Assembly (NCBI GenBank): GCA_003194485.1
Contig: PQXD01000020.1
Location: forward strand, 1-33,116
Origin: Deltaproteobacteria bacterium
GTDB lineage: Bacteria > Desulfobacterota > Dissulfuribacteria > Dissulfuribacterales > UBA3076
Direction of reading: 5' to 3'
Length of the DNA: 33,116 nucleotides
This document shows, piece after piece, positions 24,388 to 32,306 of this stretch (position 1 is the first letter of the stretch; every line of letters begins with the position of its first letter). A program made the translations under genes and the position numbers. Below the pieces are notes generated by a model that saw only the letters and a list, made by a program, of their open reading frames with translations, was not told where the DNA came from and searched no databases.

Positions 24388-27300
24388 ATGTCAAAGGATG
24401 TAAAGGGATCGGTAATGGTTGTCGGTGGCGGGGTCGCCGGAATGCAGGCTGCGTTGGACCTGGCGAATTCGGGCTTCCTGGTGCATATAGTTGAAAAGTC
24501 CGCTGCCATTGGCGGCGTGATGAGTGCGCTGGACAAGACCTTCCCCACCAACGACTGTGCCATGTGAATTATTTCCCCCAAACTGGTCGAGGTCGGCCGG
24601 CATCTGAACATCAACCTCATCACCCTGGCGGATGTGGAATCCATCGAGGGTGAGGCGGGAAATTTTCGAGTAACTGTCCGTGAACGTCCCCGCTATGTGG
24701 ACATGGATAAATGTATCGCATGCGGGATCTGTGCCCAGAGATGTCCCCGCAAGGTAAGAGATGAGTACAACCAGGGCCTGGCCAAGCGCAAGGCCATCTA
24801 TGTGCAATATGCCCAGGCCGTACCGCTCAAATACGTGATAGATGCGGATCACTGCATCTATTTCAAGAAAAAGGGCAGGTGCAGGGCCTGTGAAAAGTAC
24901 TGTCCGGCAGGTGCCATTGATTTTACGCAGAAAGAGAAAATCCATAAAATCGAAGTAGGTTCTGTTATCCTGGCACCCGGCTTCGAGCCCTTTGATCCCT
25001 CCGGATTAGATACATACATCTATGCAAAACACCCTAATGTCGTCACCGCCATGGAATTTGAGCGTATGCTCTCTGCTTCCGGCCCCACCATGGGGCATCT
25101 CGTGCGATCTTCCGACGGGAAGGAACCCGAAAGGATCGCCTGGCTCCAGTGTGTCGGCTCAAGGGATATCAATCGATGCGACCACGGCTATTGTTCTTCA
25201 GTCTGCTGCATGTATGCCGTCAAAGAGGCGGTCATTGCCAAGGAACATGCGCGGGGCGTAAAAGCGACCATTTTCTATATGGACATGCGCACTCATGGCA
25301 AGGATTTTGAGGAATATTATAACCGGGCCCGTGATGAGCACGGCGTGCGGTTTATCCGTTCGCGCGTCCATACCGTAAATCCGGTAAAAGACGGCGATCT
25401 TGAGCTTATCTATGTCGATGATAACGGTAAATTAAAGAGCGAAATCTTCGACCTTGTAGTGCTCTCAACCGGCCTTCAGATAGGAAAGGATAGCATAGAA
25501 CTGGGAAAACGCCTCGGGATTGAGCTGGATAGATACAATTTCGCCTTGACGGATAGTTTTGTACCTGTAGCGACTACGCGAAAAGGCATCTTTGTATGCG
25601 GGGCATTCCAGGGGCCAAAGGACATCCCCCAGTCTGTCACAGAGGCCTCTGCGGCCGCAGCGGCATCCAGCGTGCTTTTGAGCAAGGGCCGCTGGACCCA
25701 GACCCGGGTTCATGAGATGCCGCCCGAGACCAGTGTGACTGGAGAGCCGCCGCGTATCGGGGTCTTTGTCTGCCATTGCGGAATCAACATCGGCGGCGTA
25801 GTGGATGTGCCTGAAGTGGTGGATTATGCCAAGACACTCCCGTACGTCACCTATGCCGAAGACAACATGTATACCTGCTCCCAGGATACCCAGGTGAAGA
25901 TGTCAGAAGTCATCAAGGAACAGGGTATCAACCGGGTGGTGGTTGCTGCATGCACCCCCAAGACCCACGAGCCGCTTTTCCGGGAGACCCTGATGAATGC
26001 CGGCCTGAACAAGTACCTGTTCGAGATGGCCAATATCCGCAATCAGGACTCCTGGGTGCACAGCAAGGACCATGCAGCCGCCACGGAAAAGGCCAAAGAC
26101 CTTGTGAGGATGGCGGTCAGCAAGGCGGCACTGCTGGAGCCCCTTTCAGACACGGAACTGGGCTTCAACCCGCTCACCATGGTAATAGGCGGAGGTGTTG
26201 CCGGCATGGTGTGTGCGAAGAACCTGGCGGATCAGGGTTATGAGGTCCATCTGGTCGAACGCTCGGAGGACCTGGGCGGCCAGGCAAAGTTCCTCCATAA
26301 GACATGGAGGGGCGAAGACATCCAGGCCTATGTGAATAATCTGGCAGACGAGACCGAGAGAAATCCCCGGATACATGTACACCGATCCACCGAGCTTACC
26401 AATGTGGAAGGTTTTGTAGGTAACTTCTCCTCCACCTTAAAAAACGGGGATAAGGAAACTGAGCTCAGGCACGGGGTGGCAGTGATCGCCACGGGTGGTC
26501 ATGAATACAAGCCCACTGAGTACCTCTATGGGGAGGATCCACGTGTGCTCACCCATCTGGAACTGGATGCACGCTTTATTCAGGATGATCCGGCCCTCAA
26601 GGATATCCGGTCAGCGGCCTTCATCCAGTGTGTCGGCTCCAGGGAACCTGACCGTCCCTATTGCAGCCGGGTCTGCTGCACACACACCGTAGAGAGCGCA
26701 CTGGAACTCAAGCGGCGCAATCCGGACATGGACGTGTATGTGCTGTATCGCGACATCCGGACATACGGGGAGCGGGAAGACCTGTTCAGAGAGGCCAGGG
26801 AAAAGGGAGTTATATTTTTCCGCTATGACCTGCAATCCAAGCCAAAGGTGAGTAGAGGAAAAGATGCCCTGGAGATCGGGCTGGAGGATCAGATCCTCAA
26901 GAGACCCATCATCCTCCAGGCTGATCTGCTTGTACTTGCAACCGCTGTAGTGCCGTCTGGAGCAGGGCAACTGGCCACATTCTTCAAGATTCCGGTAAGC
27001 GAAAGCGGATTCTTCATTGAGGCCCATGCCAAGCTGAGGCCGGTTGACTTCGCCACTGACGGGATCTTCCTTTGCGGGCTGGCCCATTATCCCAAGCCCA
27101 TTGATGAGAGCATTGAGCAGGCCCTTGCAGCGGCATCCCGTGCATCCGGCCTTATCGCAACGGGCAAGGTCTTTGCGAGCGGCACCGTGGCCGACATCAA
27201 TCCCATGTGGTGCAGCGGCTGCGGGGTATGTGTTGCCATCTGCCCCTACTCGGCGCCATCTATCATGGAAGAGGGGCGATTTGCGGGCAAGGCGCAGATA

Positions 27301-27414
27301 AATCCTGTACTGTGCAAGGGCTGCGGCCTGTGCGTGGCATCCTGCCGGTCAGGGGCCATAGACCTCAAGGGATTTGCCCAGGATCAGATCATGGCCATGA
27401 TTAATGAGGTGTAG
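24388..27414 (+). CDS. hdrA: HdrA-like FAD/iron-sulfur subunit, duplicated form, selenoprotein (Sec60)
   Basis: Reads through an in-frame TGA at 24565-24567 to give 1008 aa. Residues 8-36 form the first FAD site ([13 protein letters not shown]). The HdrA hallmark follows as [21 protein letters not shown], with U60 where relatives have cysteine. [4Fe-4S] motifs lie at C109/112/115/119 and C156/165/168/172. A second HdrA-like unit starts at [13 protein letters not shown] near 455, with its own FAD site ([12 protein letters not shown], about 600) but no FPTNDC-x-C/U motif. CVGSR...YCS.VCC occurs in both halves. Two C-terminal ferredoxin-type clusters lie at about 943-989. HdrA is the bifurcating flavoprotein of heterodisulfide-reductase-type complexes. 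AGAGGGAGA precedes the ATG. Ignoring the UGA would give a product beginning only at 24634 or later. Confidence 0.93.
24565..24600 (+). promoter_or_regulatory. Sec UGA codon and SECIS-like hairpin in hdrA
   Basis: TGA at 24565-24567 is followed by a hairpin at 24583-24600: CTGGTC pairs with GGCCGG (with G-U pairs) around a GAGGUC loop. The loop starts 21 nt after the UGA, within the range of bacterial SECIS elements that bind SelB, and has the loop guanines expected. The protein context supports selenocysteine strongly, the hairpin moderately. Confidence 0.75.
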
Positions 27415-27424
27415 GAGAAATTAT

Positions 27425-27856
27425 ATGAACGACTGGGAGCCGAAGATTACGACCTTTCTCTGTAACTGGTGCAGCTATGGAGCCGCTGATCTGGCAGGTG
27501 TGAGCCGTTTTCAGTATCCCCCGAATTTCAGGGTGATCCGCGTACCCTGCTCCGGCCGTGTGGGCCCGAAGTTTATATTGGCCGCCTTCCGTCACGGGTC
27601 TGACGGCGTCTGGGTATCCGGGTGACACCCCGGAGACTGTCATTACCTGGAAGGTAATTACTACGCAAGAAGAAAATTCGCCCTGTTGAAGGGGCTTCTG
27701 GAGCATATCGGGATTGAACCCGGCAGGCTGCATTTTTCCTGGATATCGTCTGCTGAAGCAACCAAGTTTGTTGAGGTGGCGCAGGAGGTGGCAAAAGAAG
27801 TAAAGGCCCTGGGGCCTGCGAAACACTTTATCAAGAAAAGGGCCGAGGTGGCATAA
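27425..27856 (+). CDS. FlxD/MvhD-like [2Fe-2S] electron-transfer subunit, selenoprotein (Sec67)
   Basis: 143 aa if the in-frame TGA at 27623-27625 is read as selenocysteine. The frame carries the MvhD family motifs [23 protein letters not shown] and [26 protein letters not shown], where relatives have GCHPGDCHY. MvhD-type proteins pass electrons between HdrA and a partner oxidoreductase through a [2Fe-2S] cluster. A ribosome site (GGAG) overlaps the hdrA stop, the start lies 10 bp after it, and the TAA overlaps the next start (TAATG). Standard calling would split it into two short meaningless frames. The FlxD name is given because FlxABC-like genes follow. Confidence 0.92.
27623..27658 (+). 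promoter_or_regulatory. Sec UGA codon and SECIS-like hairpin in the mvhD-like gene
   Basis: After TGA at 27623-27625, ATTACCT (27642-27648) and AGGTAAT (27652-27658) form a perfect 7-bp stem with a GGA loop. The loop begins 23 nt after the UGA. Small apical loops with GG are characteristic of bacterial SECIS elements such as that of fdhF. Confidence 0.85.
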
Positions 27857-28806
27857 TGCTGGAGTATGTCGAAAAGATCAAGGAAACCGCCAGAAAGCTG
27901 TTTGAAGAAGGCAAGGTGGATGTGTTCATCGGCTATAAGAAGGGAAGCGTTCCTATGATGAACCAGCCGGTCCTCATCAGTAATGCCGATCAGGTGGACC
28001 TCCTCTATTGGGACAGCAACTGCGGGTTGAACCTGTGCAATTATCTGACCAGACGCACGGACAGGATCGGAATCGTTGCCAATGGATGCAATTCCAGAAA
28101 CATCGTTACGCATATCACAGAAAACCAGATCAGCCGTGATCAACTCTATATTGTCGGCATCCCCTGTAAGGGCATGATAGATCACCGGGCTGTCCAAAGG
28201 GCCGTGAAACAAAGGGAAATCCTCTCAATAGAAGAACAGGGGGAGACCTTCATGGTAAAAGGCAAGGATTTTGAGGATACATTCAACAAAAGCGATTATC
28301 TCCAGCGCAACTGTTCGGTCTGTACCCACCGCAACCCTGTAATATTTGATGAGATGGTTGCTCCGCCTGTAGAGGAACAAATTGGAGTCGATGCATACAA
28401 GGATGTAAAAGAGATCGAGGGAATGGACCCTGACAAAAAATGGGAATTCTTTACCCGGATAATTGAGAACTGTATCCGCTGTTATGCCTGTCGCAACGCC
28501 TGCCCCCTGTGTTACTGCCCCACCTGTTTTGTGGATGAATCAAAACCCCAGTGGGTAGGCAAAAGCAGTGATCCCATTGATACCATGACGTTCCATATCC
28601 TGAGGGCCTATCACTGTGCTGGCAGGTGCACGGACTGCGGCGCATGTGAAAGGGCCTGTCCGGTTGGCATCCCGGTGAGGCAGTTTACTAAGAAGCTCAA
28701 CAAGGACGCGAAGGAGCTCTTCTCCTGGGAGGCCGGACTGACCCTGGACCAGCGTCCCCTTCTGGACGTATTCCGGCCTGATGATTACAACGATTTCATA
28801 AGGTAA
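27856..28806 (+). CDS. FlxC-like iron-sulfur subunit with FrhB-type region
   Basis: 316 aa, cytosolic. The N-terminal 190 residues resemble the FrhB/FdhB flavoprotein group (GIVANGCNSRNIVTHITENQI, IVGIPCKGMID). Cysteines of CSVCTHRNP follow, then two ferredoxin-type motifs: CIRCYACRNACPLCYCPTC from C206 and CTDCGACERACPVGIP from C258. It probably relays electrons between the NAD-binding subunit and the MvhD/HdrA part. Start and stop are translationally coupled with neighbours (1-bp overlap upstream, 6-bp gap downstream). The assignment to FlxC rather than another FrhB-like ferredoxin protein rests on gene order. Confidence 0.82.
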   Translation: MLEYVEKIKETARKLFEEGKVDVFIGYKKGSVPMMNQPVLISNADQVDLLYWDSNCGLNLCNYLTRRTDRIGIVANGCNSRNIVTHITENQISRDQLYIVGIPCKGMIDHRAVQRAVKQREILSIEEQGETFMVKGKDFEDTFNKSDYLQRNCSVCTHRNPVIFDEMVAPPVEEQIGVDAYKDVKEIEGMDPDKKWEFFTRIIENCIRCYACRNACPLCYCPTCFVDESKPQWVGKSSDPIDTMTFHILRAYHCAGRCTDCGACERACPVGIPVRQFTKKLNKDAKELFSWEAGLTLDQRPLLDVFRPDDYNDFIR

Positions 28807-28812
28807 CGCCTA

Positions 28813-29850
28813 ATGACAAAAAAGATCTATACCAAAGAAGAGTGGATAAAGGCACTGGCAGGCCTGAAATCCTCCTACAGGATATTTGTTCCGGTCATGG
28901 ACGGGGATTTTTACATCTTCAAGGCCATGGACGAGACGAAAATCCCCGGCTTTGACTTTAAGAACACCAGGCTCTCCCCGAAATCATTGATATATCCCCA
29001 GTCGGAGCGGATGTTTGAGTACACCCTGGATGAAAATGCCCCTGATGCCAATATCATCAAGGAGTCTGAAAAGGACTATTCTCCCAGGGCGATCGTCGGG
29101 ATAAGGCCATGTGACGCCCATGCCTTTCAGATCGTCAGGCCCAATTTCGACAATCCAGAGTATCAGGACCCCTGGTGGATAAGACGTTATGAATCAACCA
29201 CTTTTGTGGGACTTGGGTGCAATGAACCCGTCTCCACGTGTTTCTGTACCTCTGTAGGCGGCGGTCCGTTCAGTGAGAAAGGCCTTGACGTGCTCATTTA
29301 CGACCTGGGGGATACATTCCTTGTTAAGGCACTGACAGACAAGGGAGAGACGTTCCTAAATCAGGCACAAGGTGGAAAAGAGGCGGATGAGAAAGCAATA
29401 AGTGCCGGTGAAGACCTGGCGGCCAAGGCTGTGGACAAAATAAAGACAAAGGTACCTACAGACAAGTTGAAGGACAAGGTGCAGACCGAGCTTTTTGATG
29501 CCCCATTCTGGGATGATGTGGCCTTTGCGTGCATCAATTGCGGCATCTGTACATATCTGTGCCCCACCTGCTGGTGCTTTGATATCCAGGACGAGGTGTT
29601 TAAGAAACAGGGAGACCGGATCAGGAATTGGGACTCATGCATGTTTCCGCTCTTTACCTTGCATGGCTCAGGGCACAATCCAAGATCAAAGAAGGTACAG
29701 CGTGTGCGCCAGCGATTCATGCACAAGCTTAAATACTATGTGGACAAGTACAACAACGGAATCCAGTGTTCAGGGTGCGGCAGGTGTATCAGGAATTGTC
29801 CGGCGAATATAGACATCAGGGAGATTTGTGAATTGATGAATAGGTTTTGA
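28813..29850 (+). CDS. FlxB-like [4Fe-4S] dicluster subunit (AsrA/HydB type)
   Basis: 345 aa. It has an N-terminal domain of the type in sulfite reductase subunit A and hydrogenase beta subunits (VPVMDGDFYIFKAMDE, AIVGIRPCDAHAFQI, CNEPVSTCFCTSVGGGPF), a charged helical linker, then two ferredoxin motifs: CINCGICTYLCPTCWCFD from C240 and CSGCGRCIRNCPANIDIREI from C319. In Flx complexes this subunit connects the FAD/NAD subunit to the remaining clusters. It follows flxC by 6 bp and would normally be followed directly by flxA, but here a 429-bp repeat-filled gap intervenes. Confidence 0.85.
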   Translation: MTKKIYTKEEWIKALAGLKSSYRIFVPVMDGDFYIFKAMDETKIPGFDFKNTRLSPKSLIYPQSERMFEYTLDENAPDANIIKESEKDYSPRAIVGIRPCDAHAFQIVRPNFDNPEYQDPWWIRRYESTTFVGLGCNEPVSTCFCTSVGGGPFSEKGLDVLIYDLGDTFLVKALTDKGETFLNQAQGGKEADEKAISAGEDLAAKAVDKIKTKVPTDKLKDKVQTELFDAPFWDDVAFACINCGICTYLCPTCWCFDIQDEVFKKQGDRIRNWDSCMFPLFTLHGSGHNPRSKKVQRVRQRFMHKLKYYVDKYNNGIQCSGCGRCIRNCPANIDIREICELMNRF

Positions 29851-30259
29851 AGTGCCTAAAGTGCCTAAAGTTTAAAGTGCCTGAAGTTATGGTTGATTAG
29901 ATTGTAAGCGGTGAGAAATAAGTTTTTTGAGTATGATCATAATTGGATTATCTAAAACTCCGGTAGGAGTGGAGACTAAGTTGTAAATGGGCTGTTTAAC
30001 TGCTTTTTTTCCTTAAACTTTAGCTCATTTTAGGTAAATATCCGGTGAACCCGTTATATCCTGCCTTGAAGCGGTTACCTTTTTCCGGGTTTCAAAGCTC
30101 ACTCATCGCGGACCGGAGAGGCAGTGCAATCCGGCCCGCGATCGAAACCCTGCAAAAGGCAAACCGCTCCTGCGGCAGGGCGCGGATGGCAACTTCCACA
30201 GTGGACCACTGGTTCACCGAATATTTACCATTTTAGGCACTTTAAACTTTAGGCACTTT
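29850..30259. repeat. inverted GTGCCTAAAGT repeat array flanking MITE copy 2
   Basis: The left array at 29850-29887 has three GTGCCTRAA units. The right array at 30230-30259 is the inverse: about 28 bp of 29858-29885 pair with 30230-30259, with one or two mismatches. With the MITE and one target copy removed, the original element would be about 200 bp with these arms at its ends. It lies between flxB and flxA. No coding sequence is present. Confidence 0.7.
30034..30228. mobile_element. MITE-type element, copy 2 (195 bp), with 8-bp target duplication
   Basis: Left end GTAAATATCCGGTGAACC and right end GGTTCACCGAATATTTAC are inverted repeats with one mismatch. CATTTTAG flanks both sides (30026-30033 and 30229-30236), a perfect 8-bp duplication. 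The left 60 bp and the segment GGCAAACCGCTCCTGCGG through GGCAAC match copy 1. Unique to this copy is a 60-bp palindromic piece (about 30094-30157) with GCGGACCGG/CCGGCCCGC arms. It is inserted beside the right arm of the GTGCCTAAAGT element. Confidence 0.85.
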
Positions 30260-30279
30260 TATATACAGGGAGTATTACA

Positions 30280-31122
30280 TTGGAAAACCCTTACTTACCC
30301 TATCCGGTTCGTATAGATAAGATCGTCACAGAGACCGAAGACAGGAATCTCAAGACCTTCAGGCTTGTGTTCCTCAACTCCAAGGATGAGGAGAAGTTCT
30401 CATATATCCCCGGTCAGTTCGCAGAGCTGTCCATAGCCGGAAGGGGGGAATGTCCCATCGGTATAGCGTCTTCCCCCACGGAGAAAGGACATGTCACATT
30501 TACCGTAAATAAGGTCGGGTTGGTTACAACCCGTCTGCACAACATGAAAGAGGGCGACGTGATGGGCATCCGCGGGCCCCTTGGCAACTGGTATCCATGG
30601 GAAGAGATGGAGGGGAAGAATGTTGTCATCATAGGCGGCGGATTTGCCTTTACCACATTGAGATCCAGTATTGTCTATATGCTCCATCCGGAAAACCGTT
30701 CCAGGTTCAAGGATATTTCCGTGGTATACGGTGCCAGGACCCCTGGCATGCTGCTTTACAAGGATGAGCTTGCGGAGTGGGAGCAGAGGAATGATATCCA
30801 GATGCACATTACTGTGGATGGAACGGATGATCCGGAATGGAAATACAACATAGGTTTTGTCCCCACCATCACGGAGCAGAAAATTACCAGTGCGGATGAC
30901 GCCATTGCCATCGTATGCGGCCCGCCCATCATGATCAAGTTTACTCAACCTGTGCTTGAAAAAGTGGGGTTCCCCCCGGAGAGGATCATTCTCTCCCTTG
31001 AAATGCGCATGAAGTGCGGTATCGGCATGTGCGGCCGCTGCAATATCGGCGACAAGTTCGTGTGCAAGGACGGTCCTGTCTTCTCCCTGGCCCAGCTTAA
31101 GAATATGCCTCCGGAATATTAG
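30280..31122 (+). CDS. FlxA-like FAD/NAD(P)H oxidoreductase subunit
   Basis: 280 aa, cytosolic. It belongs to the ferredoxin-reductase-like group found in AsrB, HydG and FlxA: an FAD barrel (IPGQFAELSIAGRGECPIGIASSP), a nucleotide-binding domain (VVIIGGGFAFTTLRSSI) and a C-terminal [2Fe-2S] motif with C246, C251, C254 and C262 (KCGIGMCGRC). It would oxidise or reduce NAD(P)H and exchange electrons with the FlxBCD clusters. Translation starts at a TTG, with GGGAG 7 nt upstream; no ATG fits. It is separated from flxB by nested repeats, so it may need its own promoter or rely on read-through. End of the cluster; no terminator found. Confidence 0.88.
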   Translation: MENPYLPYPVRIDKIVTETEDRNLKTFRLVFLNSKDEEKFSYIPGQFAELSIAGRGECPIGIASSPTEKGHVTFTVNKVGLVTTRLHNMKEGDVMGIRGPLGNWYPWEEMEGKNVVIIGGGFAFTTLRSSIVYMLHPENRSRFKDISVVYGARTPGMLLYKDELAEWEQRNDIQMHITVDGTDDPEWKYNIGFVPTITEQKITSADDAIAIVCGPPIMIKFTQPVLEKVGFPPERIILSLEMRMKCGIGMCGRCNIGDKFVCKDGPVFSLAQLKNMPPEY

Positions 31123-31261
31123 GGAAAGCCGGGTTTTATGCATTACTTAAATTAAACGGACAGTATATGCTGTTGATATTAAAAGAGGATATTGGTAGGT
31201 GGCAGGACAATTGATGCGTTGCTGTGCACAACACTCCATTGAGCTTTAAGGACAAAATTGT

Positions 31262-31711
31262 CTATTTCCAATTTTCCAGATTGAAGTCTTCAGCAAAGGG
31301 GTTCACAAAACGGACTCCTTCAACGACGGCTCCCGCATCGAAATCTTCACTGAAAATTACCGGAATCTGATACAATCTCGCTGACGCCCAGATTTGAGCA
31401 TCCCAATAGGACATCTTGTATGTGCAAACGCCACGCACGGCCTCCAACACGATCGGCCCCGTTACATCTATTACCTCACAAGACATGAGGTAATTCTGAA
31501 TCCGTTCGTAGGCATCTTCCACAGTAAGCGGAGGATCAAGCCTGCGTGTGGCATTTACAAAAAATTCGACCAGTACCTGTGGGGTAAGAGCTCCGATGCG
31601 CCATGTAATAAGGCGATCCAGAACCGCCAATGCCTTCGGTTGTTTTACCGGCTCGGCCCTGTCATAGGCGTACAGCAATATATTTGTGTCTATCAAGATC
31701 CTATCGGCCAT
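31262..31711 (-). CDS. PIN-domain ribonuclease toxin (VapC-like)
   Basis: 149 aa. The four acidic positions of an active PIN nuclease are present: D8 (RILIDTNILLYAYD), E49 (VLVEFF), D104 (YWDAQIW) and E122/D123 (FSEDFDAG). Such toxins cleave RNA in a metal-dependent way and are held inactive by a cognate DNA-binding antitoxin. The ATG at 31711 overlaps the antitoxin gene by 11 bp, the usual coupled arrangement. A longer frame to 31864 overlaps the antitoxin far more and is rejected. RNA target unknown. Confidence 0.88.
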   Translation of the reverse strand: MADRILIDTNILLYAYDRAEPVKQPKALAVLDRLITWRIGALTPQVLVEFFVNATRRLDPPLTVEDAYERIQNYLMSCEVIDVTGPIVLEAVRGVCTYKMSYWDAQIWASARLYQIPVIFSEDFDAGAVVEGVRFVNPFAEDFNLENWK

Positions 31712-31979
31712 AGCGAGAGAGTCTCTCTTCATAGGCGTCTTCCCGCCTGAATTTACGACCTCCTGAAACGGGACCACCGGCCATCCGCTCAGCGATAAAG
31801 GCCTTTTCCCGCTCCCAGGCCTCCAGATTCCGAACTCCGGAATGCACAAGAACAACCTGGGCATCTATAGCCCTGCGTATCACTTCTGCCTCAGTAATAC
31901 CCAGCATGCGCGAGCGTTTCTTGAGTACAGTGTCTTGCATGGGTTCGATATACACCTGCTTGCGGATCATCTGCACCAT
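31701..31979 (-). CDS. ribbon-helix-helix-type antitoxin of the PIN module
   Basis: 92 aa. The N-terminus (MIRKQVYIEPMQDTVLKKRSRMLGITEAEVIRRAID) has the beta-strand plus two-helix pattern of a CopG-like ribbon-helix-helix DNA-binding domain; the charged C-terminal half (EREKAFIAERMAGG, FRREDAYEERLSRYGR) would wrap the toxin. Of two start options, the ATG at 31979 has AAGGAG at better spacing than that at 31985. It precedes the toxin in one transcript and probably represses it through the repeats at 32001-32020. Confidence 0.8.
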   Translation of the reverse strand: MVQMIRKQVYIEPMQDTVLKKRSRMLGITEAEVIRRAIDAQVVLVHSGVRNLEAWEREKAFIAERMAGGPVSGGRKFRREDAYEERLSRYGR

Positions 31980-32000
31980 TACCATATCTCCTTTTCATTA

Positions 32001-32037
32001 TATACATTATTTTATACATTACATATTGGTCTATCAA
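32001..32037 (-). promoter_or_regulatory. promoter and direct-repeat operator of the PIN toxin-antitoxin module
   Basis: On the minus strand, TTGATA (32037-32032) and TAAAAT (32014-32009) are separated by exactly 17 bp. TATACATT occurs at 32001-32008 and 32013-32020 on the plus strand, 12 bp apart and overlapping the -10. Tandem sites about one helical turn apart suit cooperative ribbon-helix-helix repressors, so autoregulation is inferred. Confidence 0.55.
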
Positions 32038-32146
32038 GAAACCGATTCCTTGAGATCAGATTAGACCTGGTCCTATACTAATGCCTGACATCCATCTCTC
32101 GTCCCAGTCAAAGTTCTCGATCTGACGCCGGTTTTGGGATACATAT

Positions 32147-32179
32147 TAAACCAATAAATTCAAACAATGGGATGGATCC
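32147..32179 (+). repeat. 33-bp direct repeat, left copy
   Basis: Matches 32920-32952 in the same orientation with three substitutions; both contain AAACCAATAAATTCAA and ATGGGATGGAT. The two copies are 773 bp apart and bracket the BrnT/BrnA-like module. The surrounding 31986-32306 gap otherwise holds only the two toxin-antitoxin promoters. Confidence 0.7.
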
Positions 32180-32262
32180 TGGGGGTGGGGGAAAGGCCTA
32201 GACTAGATTTTATTTAAAGTCCACTTGGTCCAGAACGTCCCTCCAGTTTCTCCTAGATAATG

Positions 32263-32302
32263 TTGACAATAGGCACACTTTTGGTCTATCATATGTCATA
32301 TG
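32263..32302 (+). promoter_or_regulatory. promoter and CATATG operator of the BrnT/BrnA-like module
   Basis: TTGACA at 32263-32268 and TATCAT at 32287-32292 are spaced 18 bp. CATATG palindromes at 32290-32295 and 32297-32302 overlap and follow the -10, a plausible antitoxin operator. Transcription would begin near 32299, only about 8 nt before the toxin ATG. No ribosome site is visible there, suggesting a very short or leaderless 5' end. Confidence 0.55.
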
Positions 32303-32306
32303 TAAA

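Noticed and set aside
24565-24567. TGA as a genuine nonsense mutation making hdrA a pseudogene
   Set aside because: The following 948 codons are intact, the position is the known Cys/Sec site, a SECIS-like hairpin follows, and the next gene shows the same arrangement.
27401-28212. Minus-strand frames opposite flxD and flxC
   Set aside because: Shadows of conserved plus-strand coding; they exist partly because the Sec codon breaks the true frame.
29850-30259. CRISPR-like array
   Set aside because: The GTGCCTAAAGT units are short, irregular and inverted, with no uniform spacers and no cas genes.
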